From: Armillaria gallica
Taxonomy: Eukaryota; Basidiomycota; Agaricomycetes; Agaricales; Physalacriaceae
Length of the DNA stretch: 64,000 bases
Direction of reading: 5' to 3'
Assembly: GCA_037576215.1 (NCBI GenBank)
Contig: JBANDB010000002.1
Span: forward strand, 682,001-746,000
Shown here one piece after another: positions 46,793-58,506 of this stretch. The number at the start of each line of letters is the position of its first letter. The first letter of the stretch is position 1. Under the pieces are notes generated by a model. It saw only the letters and a program-made list of their open reading frames with translations, was not told where the DNA came from and did not search any database. A program made the position numbers and the translations under genes.

Positions 46793-47831
46793 GTTTTTTT
46801 TAATGATGCACCTTCTGTAACATTAGCATATATATACTGGACAAGGGCAGATAGATTTGTTATACATACTTTTTAGACGGTGCCCACAGGGGAAACCTTC
46901 AGTATGATTGAAGGGCACGGAGAGTATCTCCATGGCCATCCAGCACGATTTCAGGGCATTGAACGTAGTTGCGAATACCAGGCCAAGATATCAGGCTATC
47001 GAGACCGTTCGAAGTATGCATCGTTCTTGGTCCACGAATTCTGTGCGCCAGAGATAAAGAAGGGGAAACTTGACAACCAAGTTGTGGGAGGGAAAAGAAT
47101 ATTGCCGATGAAAATTCCCTCCAATCATCTCAGTCAAATTCGAGTTTCGATGTAAAACTTTCCAAAACGGTCACTAGTAGGGACTGTTTCCTAAATTAGA
47201 ATCTGAGTGACGACAACCGTGTTCCTGTATAAACTACATATAAAATCGGATGCATCTCCCTTCTATTATTATTCAGGAGCAGCAATGTCCTCTCGACGGA
47301 AATTATATCTACTGGTCACCTGCATTCCTCGACTCAAGGAGATTGTTGAAAGCGGCATTGCTGAAGACGATGTCCGACATGGGGTGAGAGCCATCGCATT
47401 CGCGTGGCATTATTGAGTCTTATGTTTCTATTTATATTTCGGCCCAACTACACTTACCTCAGGCTTCCTATCCCTAGCTTGAAATCTCGAAGCCATTTGT
47501 CTGATAGCTCACTCTGAGCGGAGAGGGCGAGGGATGAATATCATCTTTCGTGGGATTATGAATGAAATCCCGTTTTAAGTATTTACGCCCTTTAAGCTTT
47601 AGGGAGTATGCATACATCTGGTGTCTGGTATCACTACTTGGGTGCTTGCTTGGTATGGTAAGGTATCTACGCTGGTATCGTACTTGTAAGGTAAACGGTC
47701 TAAATGTGAAGAGATAGCGTGTGTAAAGGAGGGTGACAGCTTGAGCATTGCGTTCTTGGGTGAGATGAGTTTGGCCCAAGCCAATGAGTCCGCGCGGCGG
47801 CCGTCACGCTATCATAAATACCAACGCCTTA
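46793..47831. other. Intergenic containing a segmental duplication
   Basis: 46838-47396 is a diverged direct copy of 51210-51750 (separate entry). Nothing else found in 47397-47831. Confidence 0.5.
46838..47396 (-). pseudogene. Truncated duplicate of the 3' end of the 51681 gene
   Basis: Copy of 51210-51750: it starts at ggacaagggcagatag and includes the shared gacggtgcccaca, caggctat and gtgcgccagagataaagaag stretches. At its right end the minus strand encodes the last about 22 residues of the 51681 protein (DIVFSNAAFNNLLESRNAGD) and then stops matching, so only the C-terminal codons and about 440 bp of 3' flank were copied, landing 45 bp after the stop of the gene at 45428. Confidence 0.7.
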
Positions 47832-48173
47832 TACGCTTTCGCCGCTTGGTCTGCGCATCTCAAGGAACGTTGCTGCATTGAGGGTGTTGTCAGCGTTGAT
47901 CATCTGCGCAGCATACTCGCCTGCGGTAAGTTCTAGGTCGAGGTACGCCTACACGACGTTCAAGGCTTTCTAGACGGTATCGCTGCTGTCGCCCTGGATA
48001 GTCCGTCAAGTGCCGTCAATGACGACGTGGCCATCAATCCTGAAATGGGTCTTGTTGTGTTCAGCGCAAGAAAAGGTGAAGAGGTCATCGGAATAATCAA
48101 AGGCAAGGGAAGGCAGCTCGAATCGGAAGAAGCAGTCGGAAGATACGGGACAATAGAAAAGACTCCTACGGTA
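47832..48173 (-). pseudogene. Gene remnant with three C-to-T type stop codons
   Basis: One minus frame reads protein-like sequence (FRFELPSLAFDYSDDLFTFS, NKTHFRIDGHVVIDG, IQGDSSDTV, AYLDLELTAGEYAAQMINAD, LNAATFLEMRRPSGESV). It is interrupted by TGA, TAG and TAG at sites where single C-to-T changes from CGA, CAG and CAG would explain them. An acceptor-like ccgtag sits at the upper end. The fragment is too good to be chance but I cannot name the family. Confidence 0.45.
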
Positions 48174-48661
48174 AGCTAGACTCGAACAAGTCTACGAGGC
48201 CGTGTAGTTCCTATTGAAGGGATGAAGTATGGAATAACGACCTGGTAACTATTCAGGTGACAGGTAGGTTGGTATCGAGCCTAATGGTAAGCTCAGGTGA
48301 AGGAGTCGGCAAATGCCGTGATTCCCCAAATAAACTTTCCCACGACAAGTTTTAATAGCATACATAGGACTCGGAACTGGCAAAATACGAGACGATGTCG
48401 TAATCGTGAACGAACAGCATAAACTACAATACACAAAGCGGGCAGGCGAGTGAAGGGCACTCCACAGGGCAAGTGAGGAAAAGGAGGAGTCACGAAGGTA
48501 CGGACCGAAAATTGATGAACGAAAAGAAAAATTTCCCACAGTGGGGGTGTCCCGTATGTATAATGACCGAGTAATCCTATATTCATAGGACTCGGAAATG
48601 ATCTTCTGGAACCCAGCGTAAGCAACAGTAGTCTGAAAATAAGAGAGCAACTTACCTTACT
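48174..48661. other. Intergenic
   Basis: Minus frames at 48249-48650 overlap without features. Confidence 0.4.
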
Positions 48662-49166
48662 CTATGCGGAGGACACGATGATGGACGCAGTACCGGGGGT
48701 ATAACAGAACCCTGCATCGAGGCGCGTTCCACAGGAGGACAACTGGTTGCAGCTACCACCACAATTTGAACGGTCGCAGAACCCGACGTTGTTGGTGGCA
48801 GCAAGGCACACGGTGCCCGCCGCATTGAGGCAGGTGGCACCGCCATCGTAAACGCTGCAGCTGCCGCCGCAGACGTTGTTGGTGCGACGGTTACAGTATG
48901 TGACCCTGGTGTTCAACGCGGCGCGGGGAGCGAGCGGGTTGGGCGTGGTGTTCCCATAGTGGGTGATCTTGGCGTCGGTGGTGGTGAGCCAGTGGTCGAA
49001 TTCGGCGTCTGTCCATATGAAGGCAGCAGGAGCAGGCTCCTGGTATCCTGTCAGTATACTGTGAGCATAAGGAGAGCTCAGCACGTACGGGGGTCGGGCT
49101 GGCGCTACCTACGACCGCTATGGCGGCGAGAGCACAGAAGAAGTTGGCGAGAGTAAAGAATTGCAT
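48662..49166 (-). CDS. Cysteine-rich small secreted protein
   Basis: Two exons (49089-49166, 48662-49039; 49-nt intron) give 151 aa. The acceptor after gataccag keeps phase and gives SPTP-EPAPAAFIW. The signal peptide is clear: MQFFTLANFFCALAAIAVVG with a likely cut after GSAS. The mature part begins with a short acidic/aromatic section (WTDAEFDHWLTTTD), then a Cys-rich domain: VTYCNRRTNNVCGGSCSVYD, TCLNAAGTVCLA, GFCDRSNCGGSCNQLSSCGT, DAGFCYTPG, with ten cysteines that would form disulfides. It resembles the Cys-rich secreted proteins abundant in agarics; cell wall or effector-like roles are possible. A TATA box (TATAAAA, minus, 49231-49237) is 65 nt upstream of the ATG. Confidence 0.85.
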
Positions 49167-50705
49167 GTTTGTTGTTAGCTTGGTTGAGTCCGGTGAAGGC
49201 TTCTGACTTTCTGAGCTTGCAATTGCCAGCTTTTATAGCTCCTCAGCAGCTCATTGAATACCAATCGAGACTTTGCTCTGCCGTTTCCGCCAAGCTTGAA
49301 ACCCACCTCCAACTTCGACATCTTCCCAGAGTTCGGATCCACAAGTTCACAACCTGACAGGCGGTCTCAGGCGGTGAACTAGAAATGTAGTAATAATCAT
49401 TGTTGCCACTGACAAAGGCGGGTTTAAGTAAGTACTATTCGTGAACTTTCATTACTTGAAACTGCCTGGACAGGAAGACTATTCTTTCCATTTCGAGATC
49501 TGTATCAGTTGTATTGGGCCCCGGGTTGAATCCGTCTGGGATTGGTCTGGGACGGTGTAAACGCAACGGAGCCATGGAACTGGGAAGCGATGTACTTATC
49601 ATTGACTCGTTTCTCATGTGGGTCTCCTTCTTCTACGTCTTCCTTGCACTGTCATCGAAGCTGAGCGCGGTGCCTGTGCTACCTCCCAAAAGGGATGAAA
49701 CAAAAACCGTGTGTAATCGTGGACGTCGTCGGCAGCCGTCGGAATACTAATAGTCGGCTTTACTGACAACCGCACCCCCGTAAAAGCTTCACGACTTGGT
49801 CCTTAGGGGGACCGACTACCTTGCTGGTTCCATTCTGTATATATCACCAGTTTTCTGGACCTGTTCATTCGTCAGACCATCTTAATTTGCTCCATGATAG
49901 ATGTTGATATGACAACTTGTTCAAGGACGGTCTTCTACTGGTTGTCAGTGCCCCTGGTAATTAATAACCAGCAACCTTACGTTTTTAAAGACTCCTTTAA
50001 ATGGCGACTACCTAGATATCATCCTGAGTTGATATCATACATGATGGAGCGTGCAGCTGGAGAGCCATGTTTCCAACTTAGGTATAGAATTCCACGCAAT
50101 CTATGTTTCATTTGTCTGCAACAAACGGATCTAAAGCGTGCAGCATGGTGTCAAAGTCTACAGCTTCCTATATTTACTGGCATCTCATCATTGCGTTGGA
50201 CATGAGTTCAAAGATTAAAATAGATAGATATATGCGGAGAGCGCTCATAATTCAAACCGTTGTCCTCGGCGCTTCGAAATTGATGATGGCCTTCATTGGG
50301 AATGTATTCAACGAAGAATGCTCATTCGAATATGAATTGCCGGGTGTAGATCCGAAGCTGAGTGTGGGGCCGCTGACTGGTTGCCAGGTGAGGCCACCTT
50401 GACGAGGACTTCTCCCGGGAATGTTGCTGCTGCTTTGCCCGGAACTAGAGACAGTTATGTCGGGAGAAGCGGCCTTCTGAAGATTCAGCAGCAGGCGGGT
50501 TGTAAGAGCGCCTACTGCATCGTGGAAAGGACTATGGAGTCTTATGGATACAACTCAAAATCAAAGCAGGGAAGCACGCACCCGTAACCGAACCATGGTA
50601 TCTTGGTCACACCCTAATGAAGGACATTCCACTTAGCAACCATTTCGGAAACATGGAATACGCACGACAACCATAAGATTGTTGAATACCAACATACACG
50701 ATATT
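49167..50705. other. Intergenic or unresolved
   Basis: Plus frames 49894-50205 and 50103-50402 are open but show no recognisable feature or clean splice. Confidence 0.4.
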
Positions 50706-51220
50706 CTAAGAAGCAGGATTAGAAGGCGACGGACATGATAGACAAAGAACATACGCTAGAAAATACAAGATATTGTTGCGAAGCAGAAGAGAATAGAGAG
50801 ATACACGACGTCCCTTCTGGATCCTGTCCGCCGTCGATTCTAATGCCTTGAAAAGCACAAATCCGAAAAGGATGCCTTCATAAGCAGTCGCTTGAAGGGA
50901 TTGAGCAGGTAATTCCACTGCAACAGCTAAGCTACTTACCGGGTACCCGTTGAGCCCATTCGATCCCAGAGTGAACGGCCGGACACCCCAGCAGAGGTAA
51001 ATGGATCACGTCGGCAATCACTGCTCTTTGTCAAACCGCATTATGAGCCCAAATCCATGAAAACCCAGCGATGGAACCCACAAAGAGTAAACCATTAAAC
51101 ACGACAATCTAGGACAAGGCGGGTCAATAATTGAATCCGAGAGCGCCAGGAGAAAATAGTATACCATTTTTAAGCATTTGAAGAAGGCGTAGACGCGCAG
51201 CTGCATAATTGGACAAGGGC
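50706..51220 (-). pseudogene. Fragment of a multi-pass membrane protein gene
   Basis: Minus-strand pieces: QLRVYAFFKCLK with a following hydrophobic helix (VYYFLLAL), then in another frame GVRPFTLGSNGLNG, a short possible intron, and LPAQSLQATAYEGILFGFVL followed by FKALESTADR and NNILYFLAYVLC. This order matches the C-terminal half of the agaric membrane proteins that start with a DUF6533-like region. The N-terminal half is absent: similarity ends where the segmental duplication begins (about 51210). Frames do not join without loss, so it is a remnant. Confidence 0.5.
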
Positions 51221-51750
51221 AGATAGAATTGTTATACATACTTTTTAGACGGTGCCCACATGAGAATTTTTCAGCATGATTGAAGGGCACGGAGAGTACT
51301 AATGTCTATGGCCGTGGAGCGCGCTTTCAGGGCATTGACAGCAGTCTTGAATACCAGGCCAAAATATCAGGCTATAGAAACCGTTCAGTATACATCGTCC
51401 TTGGTCTACGAATTCTGTGCGCCAGAGATAAAGAAGGTGTGGGGAGGGAAAAGAACGAGCAAAATATGATGAAAATTCCCTCCGATCATCTCAGTCAAAT
51501 TCGATTTTCGATGCAAAACTTTCCAAAACGGTCACAAGTAGGGATTGTATCGTAAATTACAAGTAAATTAAATTCTGGGTGACGACAACCATGTTCCTGT
51601 ATGAACTACACAGAAAATCGGATGCATATCCTTTCTATGATTATTCAGGAGCAGCAATGTCCTCTCCACGACAATTATATCTACTGGTCACCTGCATTCC
51701 TCGACTCGAGGAGAGTGTCGAAAGCGGCATTGCTGAAGACGATGTCCGAT
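51210..51750. repeat. Segmental duplication, source copy
   Basis: Direct repeat partner of 46838-47396. This copy is contiguous with the full 51681 gene and so is probably the source. Confidence 0.7.
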
Positions 51751-52007
51751 ATCGATGTGATCTTGGCAGGAGGACTTCGTAGAGATAAAGCAGACGCCGA
51801 CGGAGATGAATTCTGGTGCACGACACCAGCGGAGTCTGCAGAAGGGGATGAAGGCACGCCGAATGTAAAGCCTCCAGGGTCTAGCCCAAGGCCAGATGAA
51901 GTATCACTGGCTGAGAGAAAGTCAGGAATAAACGGCCCTGCGCTCAGAATTCCTGTACCTGTTCTGACCCTTCGATCCTTTGCCTTGCGACGTATGAAGC
52001 CAAACAT
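51681..52007 (-). CDS. Small hypothetical protein
   Basis: About 108 aa, starting MFGFIRRKAKDRR after a probable 5'-UTR intron (gtaagc at about 52076, acceptor at about 52009). An unspliced start at 52067 would add 20 residues. A basic N-terminus is followed by a Ser/Pro/Gly-rich middle (SASDTSSGLGLDPGG) and an end ISDIVFSNAAFDTLLES. A TATA box is present on the minus strand (TATAAAA, 52161-52167). The last codons and 3' flank were duplicated to 46838-47396. Function unknown. Confidence 0.55.
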   Translation of the reverse strand: MFGFIRRKAKDRRVRTGTGILSAGPFIPDFLSASDTSSGLGLDPGGFTFGVPSSPSADSAGVVHQNSSPSASALSLRSPPAKITSISDIVFSNAAFDTLLESRNAGDQ

Positions 52008-52067
52008 ACTGAAAGATACGGCGATTGCTGCTCGAGCATTCAAGCGAATGAATAATTGGAGGAACAT

Positions 52068-53156
52068 GAGCGGCTTACCGGGATCAATAAAAGCGGTATG
52101 GAATACAGAGAAAGAGTATCCCTCGAAGGTCTAAGCGGGGTACAAGACTGATCCGTATCCTTTTATACTCCTCACCGTTCACCCCTTGCGTCTGCATTTC
52201 TAAGTCCATATTTGGGTTCCATAGCCAGGGTGCCATCATACAGTCGAAACAGCGGTGCCAGACGAAAAGGATTAAGCGGATGGTCCGAATGTTGCATGTG
52301 GAGGTTCCATATTTTATAAGGGCACCAGGAGAAAGAGACGTTGAAACAAGTCACTCTGATTACAGCGAGTTCTTGTTGAGTCCTTGGAAAATACTGGAAC
52401 TGGTAGGTCGGCAGGAGCAACATACGATAATCCAGAGCAGTGCACTCGATGATTTGAAAACAAGCGTTCACCGTGAAAGAAGCAGCTACGACACTCCGTC
52501 CGGCCGGGCAAAGGAAAAGGTGTTGACGACTAGGTTTGCTCTAGGCCGGGCCGGGCCCATGGTTCTGAAGCGATAAGGAGCCGCGGATTTGCCTTCAGTT
52601 CATCTCTTCCTCTTCCACGCATCCTTACAACCTCCATTGGCATTTATCACTCTGTAACGTCATTGCAGGGTGACAGCCATATTTCTTGACCCTCGTTATC
52701 CCGGGTCGACATCATCTGCAGCTGATGTCAGCGAGGCGCAGCTGGTCTGCGATGATCAGGATCACGGTAGCTTGTCAGGATTTAGAGGGAATGTGCACAT
52801 TCGCTATCACTTCGGGCTCATGCGCTAGTAGATAATGTTGCTACCACCGTCACTACTTTTTACAATGAGCCATCGAGGTCGGTAGGAGTAGTTTACTTCT
52901 ATTTACCTGAGCTGTATCAGCGGAGATGGCCAATCAATCCAGTTTTCCAGTCACATGCACGTGTTCCGTTACTGTTCGTTCCCTGCCAGTCACCCCCCGG
53001 GGGTCGACTACTTCACTGCAATGTCCATGGTTCTAATTAGACGCATGGAATGAAACAGCAAAGCATCTCCTCTCAGACATACCGATTCTACTTACATCTT
53101 TTGCCACAGATGTTTTCCAAACTCTTATACAACTTATTATAATACAAGCAACTAGA
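52068..53156. other. Intergenic
   Basis: Promoter of the 51681 gene at the left; otherwise nothing recognised. Confidence 0.45.
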
Positions 53157-54414
53157 TCAAATTCCCAGCGTCGCATAAAGAACTACTTTCGGCTCCAGCA
53201 GGACTTTCTGTCCTGAAGCTGAGGCCTCCGACTCCTTAGCTTCACCTTCCTCCTTGCGTTTCCCGCCCAGTTTCAGCCCGATATTCACGCATAACGCCAC
53301 TTTCCCATCAGAAACGACGGCATTCGGACTGTGATTGATGTCGACCATCGTGCCCGGATCGTATGCGTCGTCGTGCCCTGGCATGAAGAGTTGTAAATCC
53401 TGAGACATGGCGCCTTCCATGATTGCTCTGTCGACCCGGATGGTGAGCTCGATAAGCTCTCTGATGCGATCGCCGAACATCTCCTGGATGCTTTCCTTGG
53501 GTGCGGAATCCTTCCATCCTGATATACGGAGGACGTTCATGAGATTAACCAAGAGTGCTTCAAGAGCAAACTCTCGCGTGGTATCGGAACAAGGGCCGTA
53601 TTTGGCTAATCCTCTTGTCTCCGCTCGCCATCGTGCCACTGTCTCAAGAGAATCTAAGGGAATGCAGATGTAAGTGAAATAAACATGAACATATGAATGA
53701 AAGTACGTACTTGTATTCCTAAATTTCTTGTATGATGTGACGAAAACCTTGTGCTCTTCATAAGATATACTCCTGAACGAGTCTTCGGCATGTCTTTGCC
53801 AACACGGATTGGATGACTGCCTGGACAATGATACTCTGCTTGTCTTTGGTGATCCTACGCATGAGAAGTTCGGTGACACGTCGACCCAGAATGGCTTGTA
53901 CATTCTTCGCCGCATCGTTTAGCTCCGCCAACCCATCCAGCGACTTTGCATATGCGTTCTTGAACTGCAATTTATCTGACATCAAAGCTGCCAACTGCAT
54001 CATATCGCAATTCAAGGACTCCAACATAGTTTTTATTTCCATGCAGGAATATGTGTCGGGTTTGACGTGAATTCGGCATTCATCATGCAGAGCATTATCT
54101 GCCTGTAGTGCCAGCTCTCGTCTCTTTGACCTCAGTGCATTCAAGGGATCGTCTGAATCCTCGGGCCCTTCAGGGAGTAAAGGAGGGGCAGTATCTTCAC
54201 CGGCACTATCATTGCTCCCAGAAGATAGCGTAGTCGATTGTGCATGGTTAGAGTTGCTACGGCCAGACGAGGAGACGACAGAGTTTTCGATCCTAGTGGC
54301 TTTCGGTTTTTTCTTGCCATTACTGTTCGCGCGCGCGACAGTATTTCGAGGCTTTCCGCGATCTGGATTTGTCTGGCTCCGAGTTACAGGCCTGAGATCA
54401 CCGTTCGGCTGCAT
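53157..54414 (-). pseudogene. Coiled-coil/helical family protein (Hsp70 partner), left copy, frameshifted
   Basis: Exon 1 (ATG 54414) reads a basic Ser-rich N-terminus, then CMEIKTMLESLNCDMMQLAA and VQAVIQSVLAKTCRRLVQEY, and meets TGA at 53758. The continuation (YEEHKVFVTSYKKFRN) is in another frame, then an intron (about 53652-53710), SLETVARWRAETRG, MNVLRISGWK, MFGDRIRELIELTIRVDRAI, DPGTMVDINHSPN, and LLEPKVVLYATLGI at the end. The whole runs parallel to the intact gene at 61181-62683 (CRRFISEW, GRWRSMTR, FGKRVSAIVKATMKLDRAM, SNTMVDAYG, VVLYSAF). The two frames meet within a few bases near 53758-53768 with no usable intron, so a small indel is indicated. It lies head-to-head with the Hsp70-like gene at 54888, 473 bp between starts. 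Confidence 0.7.
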
Positions 54415-54887
54415 CTTGAACTACAATTTTCCGTTAATTGAATCGATACGCGTCTCGGTGTGTGGTTCTTACAGTTCTACACACTGTGAAGTGTACAGCG
54501 GCTAGAGGACGCTTTTGGCTTGTGAGTAAGAAGTCGAGTCATCAAATAAAAGCGGCTTTCCCTGGATGTTTTCGGTTCCAAGACATAGAAGACTGTTCTT
54601 CCACATGAGGGCTACCTTCTGTTGAATCAGAACATACCAGAGTTGAGCACTTTCTTCTTTACCATGATATCTTTAGAGCCGAGGCCGAAGCTTGTCCAGA
54701 AATGGACATGGCATATCCTTCGGCGAACACCGGGTTGCTTCTTTGCTCCTGCCACCACTTGCAAATTGATTCAAGTTGAACATCATGTCTTCGCGACTCT
54801 TCTATGTTTCTATGGCACTTTCTTTATTTAATATTCTGCACGGGACAGATTTTTTCGACGCCATTTCTTTCATCTCTTGAGTAATTC

Positions 54888-57481
54888 ATGGCAACCACCC
54901 CTACTCAACGAAAACCATACAACGGTCGTCACCGTAAGTTGGTGCTGTCCTTTGATCTGGGAACCACCTTCAGCGGTATCTCGTACAGGTAATGTTCCAG
55001 TAAAGTTTCCCTTCCTTCACGCGACTAACGATAGCCGACTTGAAGTATACTTGATCCTGGAGTTGTCCCAGAGATAAACGGAGTAACAAGGTGCATTCCT
55101 GGTGCTGACTTTTGCCGTTTAGGCTAACAGTGGATCTCCTAAGGTTCCCTTTTCAAGACGCCGGCAGCGATGCCAAGATACCGACGATTATGTATTACGA
55201 CGCACTCGGGAAACTCAAAGCTGCAGGCGCTGAGGCGCAGCATCCGCTTACAGAAGAAACTGCTCAAGCAGAAGGATGGACGCAATATAGTGGGCAAGTA
55301 TATGAAAGTCTAAAAATGATCAAGATTATGACGCTTTTACCTTGCAGATTCAAATTGCATCTAGGACGTCAAGTAGCGTCGGCGTTCATCCAACCGCTTC
55401 CTCCTTTGAAGCAGATCGTGACACTCTTTTCCGACTTCTATGCATACTTATACACGTGTGCCAAGTCTTTTGTGCAGGAAACTCACCACATCTCGTCCTC
55501 CCAATGGTCCAGTATAGAAGGCGGTATTCACTTCATACTTGCACATCCGAATGGATGGGAAGGGGAAGAGCAAAACAAAATGAGAGATGCTATGATTAGC
55601 GCTAGACTTATCAGCGATGGCGAACAAGAACATTCGCGCTTGTCCTTTGTCACCGAAGGAGAAGCTAGTCTTCACTTTTGTTTAAACAAAGGTCTCTCAC
55701 GATACACTTCGGTAATGAATCTTTTCATCTATTGCTTCTTTCTCTCATTTCATGTTTTACTAGAATGAAGATGGCTTTATGATTGTTGATGCCGGGGGTG
55801 GAACGGTTGATTTAAGTACATATTCCAGGGCTGATGTTTCTGAAGGCAACCGCTGTTTTCAGGAAATTGCGATACCCCAGTGTGAGTTATTGTGTTGGAA
55901 TTCCAGCAAGTCGTCCGACGTCTTTTGTGGAGGTCAATTATCGGGCTCCATATTCGTTACTGGACGAGCTCAGATCTATCTTCAAGGTGAGTACTTAATG
56001 GCACGATTACCATTGTCGATGTCTAATCTTTGTGCGTTTAGATAAATTGAAAGGAACAGTACGCCTAGGTGGCCAATATTATTGCTGATTGTTTTGACAA
56101 GACGGCGAAGTTGCGATTCAGGAATGCCGAAGAGCCGGCCTACATCCAGTTTGGGACCATTCGAGACAACGACCCTGCTCTGGGTATCCGTGGAGGGAGA
56201 CTCACATTGCTTGGGTGCGTGATCGTACTTGAATCCAGCTTGTAACTCTTCCGACGATATTATCATAGGAGCATCGTTGCTGGTTTTTTTGAGCCGTCTT
56301 TACGCGACATCATCCTAGCGATTGACCATCAGTGTTCGATGTCACCCAAGAATATAACTGTTTGTGCTCACTTACATTCTGGTGCTCTTAGAACATGAAT
56401 TTATTTTCATCAGGCCGTATTTCTTGTCGGGGGATTTGCTGCTAGCAACTTCCTCTACTCTAAATTACAGGTGCACCTACAACCCCTCGATATTCAACTA
56501 TCTCGTCCGAATAGCCACGTGTCTGCCTTCTTCAAAATTTCTTTACCTACTGTTTAAATGGCTAATACTTCTTCTAGCAACAAAGCTGTCGCCGATGGTG
56601 CTGTCTCTTACTATATCGATCATGCAGTGAATGCCAGGATGTCGAGATACAATCTCGGCGGCAAAGAGTTCACTTCCTACGAGGGGTCGATGTCCGAGCA
56701 TCGACGTCGTTCAGATAAGGCGTATGTAGCCGCCAACGGAGAGTTATCTTTGGGAGATCAATTCGATGCTATCCTTCCAAAAGTAAGTTCGCGCTTCGGA
56801 TATTCATTCATTTTCTATGCTAAGAATTGGATAGGGTATTCTAGTATCCGAGACGACGGAGTTCCGACGCACCTATCATCTGTACTCTGAGACTCTGGAG
56901 GACTTGACATCCATATCGGATGATATAATTTGTTATCGAGGCTTGAAGACAGATCCGCGTTGGATGGACACAGATGAAGGTTTGTCTATCATTTGACATG
57001 GATGTAGGCATAAAGCTGATGCGAATCCTACAGCTATGTACAAAGCCCTTTGCACAGTTACCGCCAATACTCAACAGGCGGCAAAAACATTCAAACCTCA
57101 ACATCGACCCGATGGAAGGACCTTCTACAAGTTTGACTACGATGTCGTCTTGCTTTTCGGTTTAACAGAATTGCAGGCATACGTGTCCTGGAAGCATAAG
57201 GTACGTGCCGCTAGTCCGGGTCCTTGTTTCCATATTCATTGCGGTCATTTCAGGGAAAAGAGAAAAGGCAAGATCATTCAGTTTCATTTCAGCTTATCTT
57301 GACGACATGGCAGAGGCCCCGCTCGTATCATCTATGCGCAGCATCTCTAATAAGACCGATGCTGTTCAAGAAAAAGAGAAATACCACGCCTAAATTTCCA
57401 CAGCCCATAATTGCCCCGTCATTGTTGTACCGACACGCTGGGGACCACCACGAATGTCTACAAGTGTACATCGCTATTTGA
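54888..57481 (+). pseudogene. Hsp70-like ATPase (Hsp70-12A type), left copy, probably inactivated
   Basis: Actin/Hsp70-superfamily ATPase, split among about ten short exons. Phosphate-1 motif VLSFDLGTTFSGISY, then SILDPGVVPEINGVTRFP, AHPNGWEGEEQNKMR, VTEGEASLHFC, phosphate-2 motif MIVDAGGGTVDLSTYS, LRFRNAEEPAYIQFGT, adenosine motif VFLVGGFAASNFLYSK, and ADGAVSYYIDHAVNARMSRY. One intron (55294-55347) is GC..AG. At 56050-56070, just after DKLKG, the reading changes frame, and the alternative frame has TAG; the sister gene at 58507 reads through this region (EKLAGSRFADEVDMIAECFD), so a lesion is indicated here. After it the frame is open again to the C-terminus. The end (57481 or slightly earlier) is uncertain. 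The family lacks the classical Hsp70 peptide-binding tail; clients unknown. Confidence 0.75.
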
Positions 57482-58506
57482 GTTCCCAAATATCACTATC
57501 ACCTTTGGGATATATACGTTCTGAAGAACTTGCCGTGCTGAGAGTAAGAACATGGATTATACAACGACTTTCTGAGCAGTGGTGTAAAGCGTCGAGCAAA
57601 GCAAGCGGTAGGTAGGTAGGTAGTATTACACGGCAGTGTCCGCCGGTCCCAGACATTACGTACACAACAGGGGAATAGTAAGTACTAAATATGTACATCA
57701 CCACCCTCATCTGTATGACGCCCAGACCCAACCCCCCCTACTGAGCCAAACATCCACGCACCGGACCCTCCGGCCATGGGGGAGAAGTACCCAGCAGCAG
57801 GAAGCTAGGCAAAAACTCAAAGCTTCATAATCAATCAGTTAGATTCAACCGGCTGTTTCCGAGTCAACTGTGCAGTTCCTACACAGCCACAGAAAATTTG
57901 GCGTCGGCCCTAGGCGCTATGCGTACGCTCGATATCCTCCTTTATGACGGTTGCATAATTCCGAACTACACAGTTTCTGTATGCCACGCAACGCCGTTTA
58001 TGTTCTCTTTAACGATCCCCATTCTTTTTGTCTCTAACGACACTCTGTTTTTCCTCGTCTGTACTTAATGCCAACACCGTTTCGCTTGTCTGACAAACGA
58101 CAACGGGCCTTCTTTTTGGTTTTTTTTCTGCCTAATTTTCTCTCCTTTTTGGTAGCTCTCTAACGACAACGGGCTTGCCTTTTTTTCTTTCTATTTAATT
58201 TTTCTCTTTTGTCGTAGCAATGGATCTCGCGACAATGGTGTCAGTCTCCGAATATCAGTTGAGCATGAGAGAGTGGCCGAGCAATGAGAGAGCGTGTCCG
58301 GAATCCGAGATGATCGGAAAAACTATGTATCGGCCATGCCGGTACGTTTATAAAAGTCTTGAACGTGCAATATCAATACTAATAGACGAAAATAAATTAT
58401 CCACTCGACGGTACCAATATACAAAAATACGCTTTACACGATGCGGTCATAGACGATTCGCGCCGGACCCCTGAAAGACGGAGCACGAGTATTCTGTCAG
58501 TAATCG
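57482..58506. other. Region between convergent Hsp70-like genes
   Basis: No gene. Two imperfect copies of a unit aacgacaacgggc followed by a T-rich run lie at about 58087-58150 and 58162-58215. Confidence 0.5.

Noticed and set aside
49894..50402. Two overlapping plus frames of about 100 codons
   Set aside because: No splice-consistent model, domain or composition bias supports a gene.
58080..58220. Two aacgacaacgggc units, considered as a CRISPR-like array
   Set aside because: Only two imperfect copies with T-rich spacers in a eukaryotic genome; a simple local duplication.
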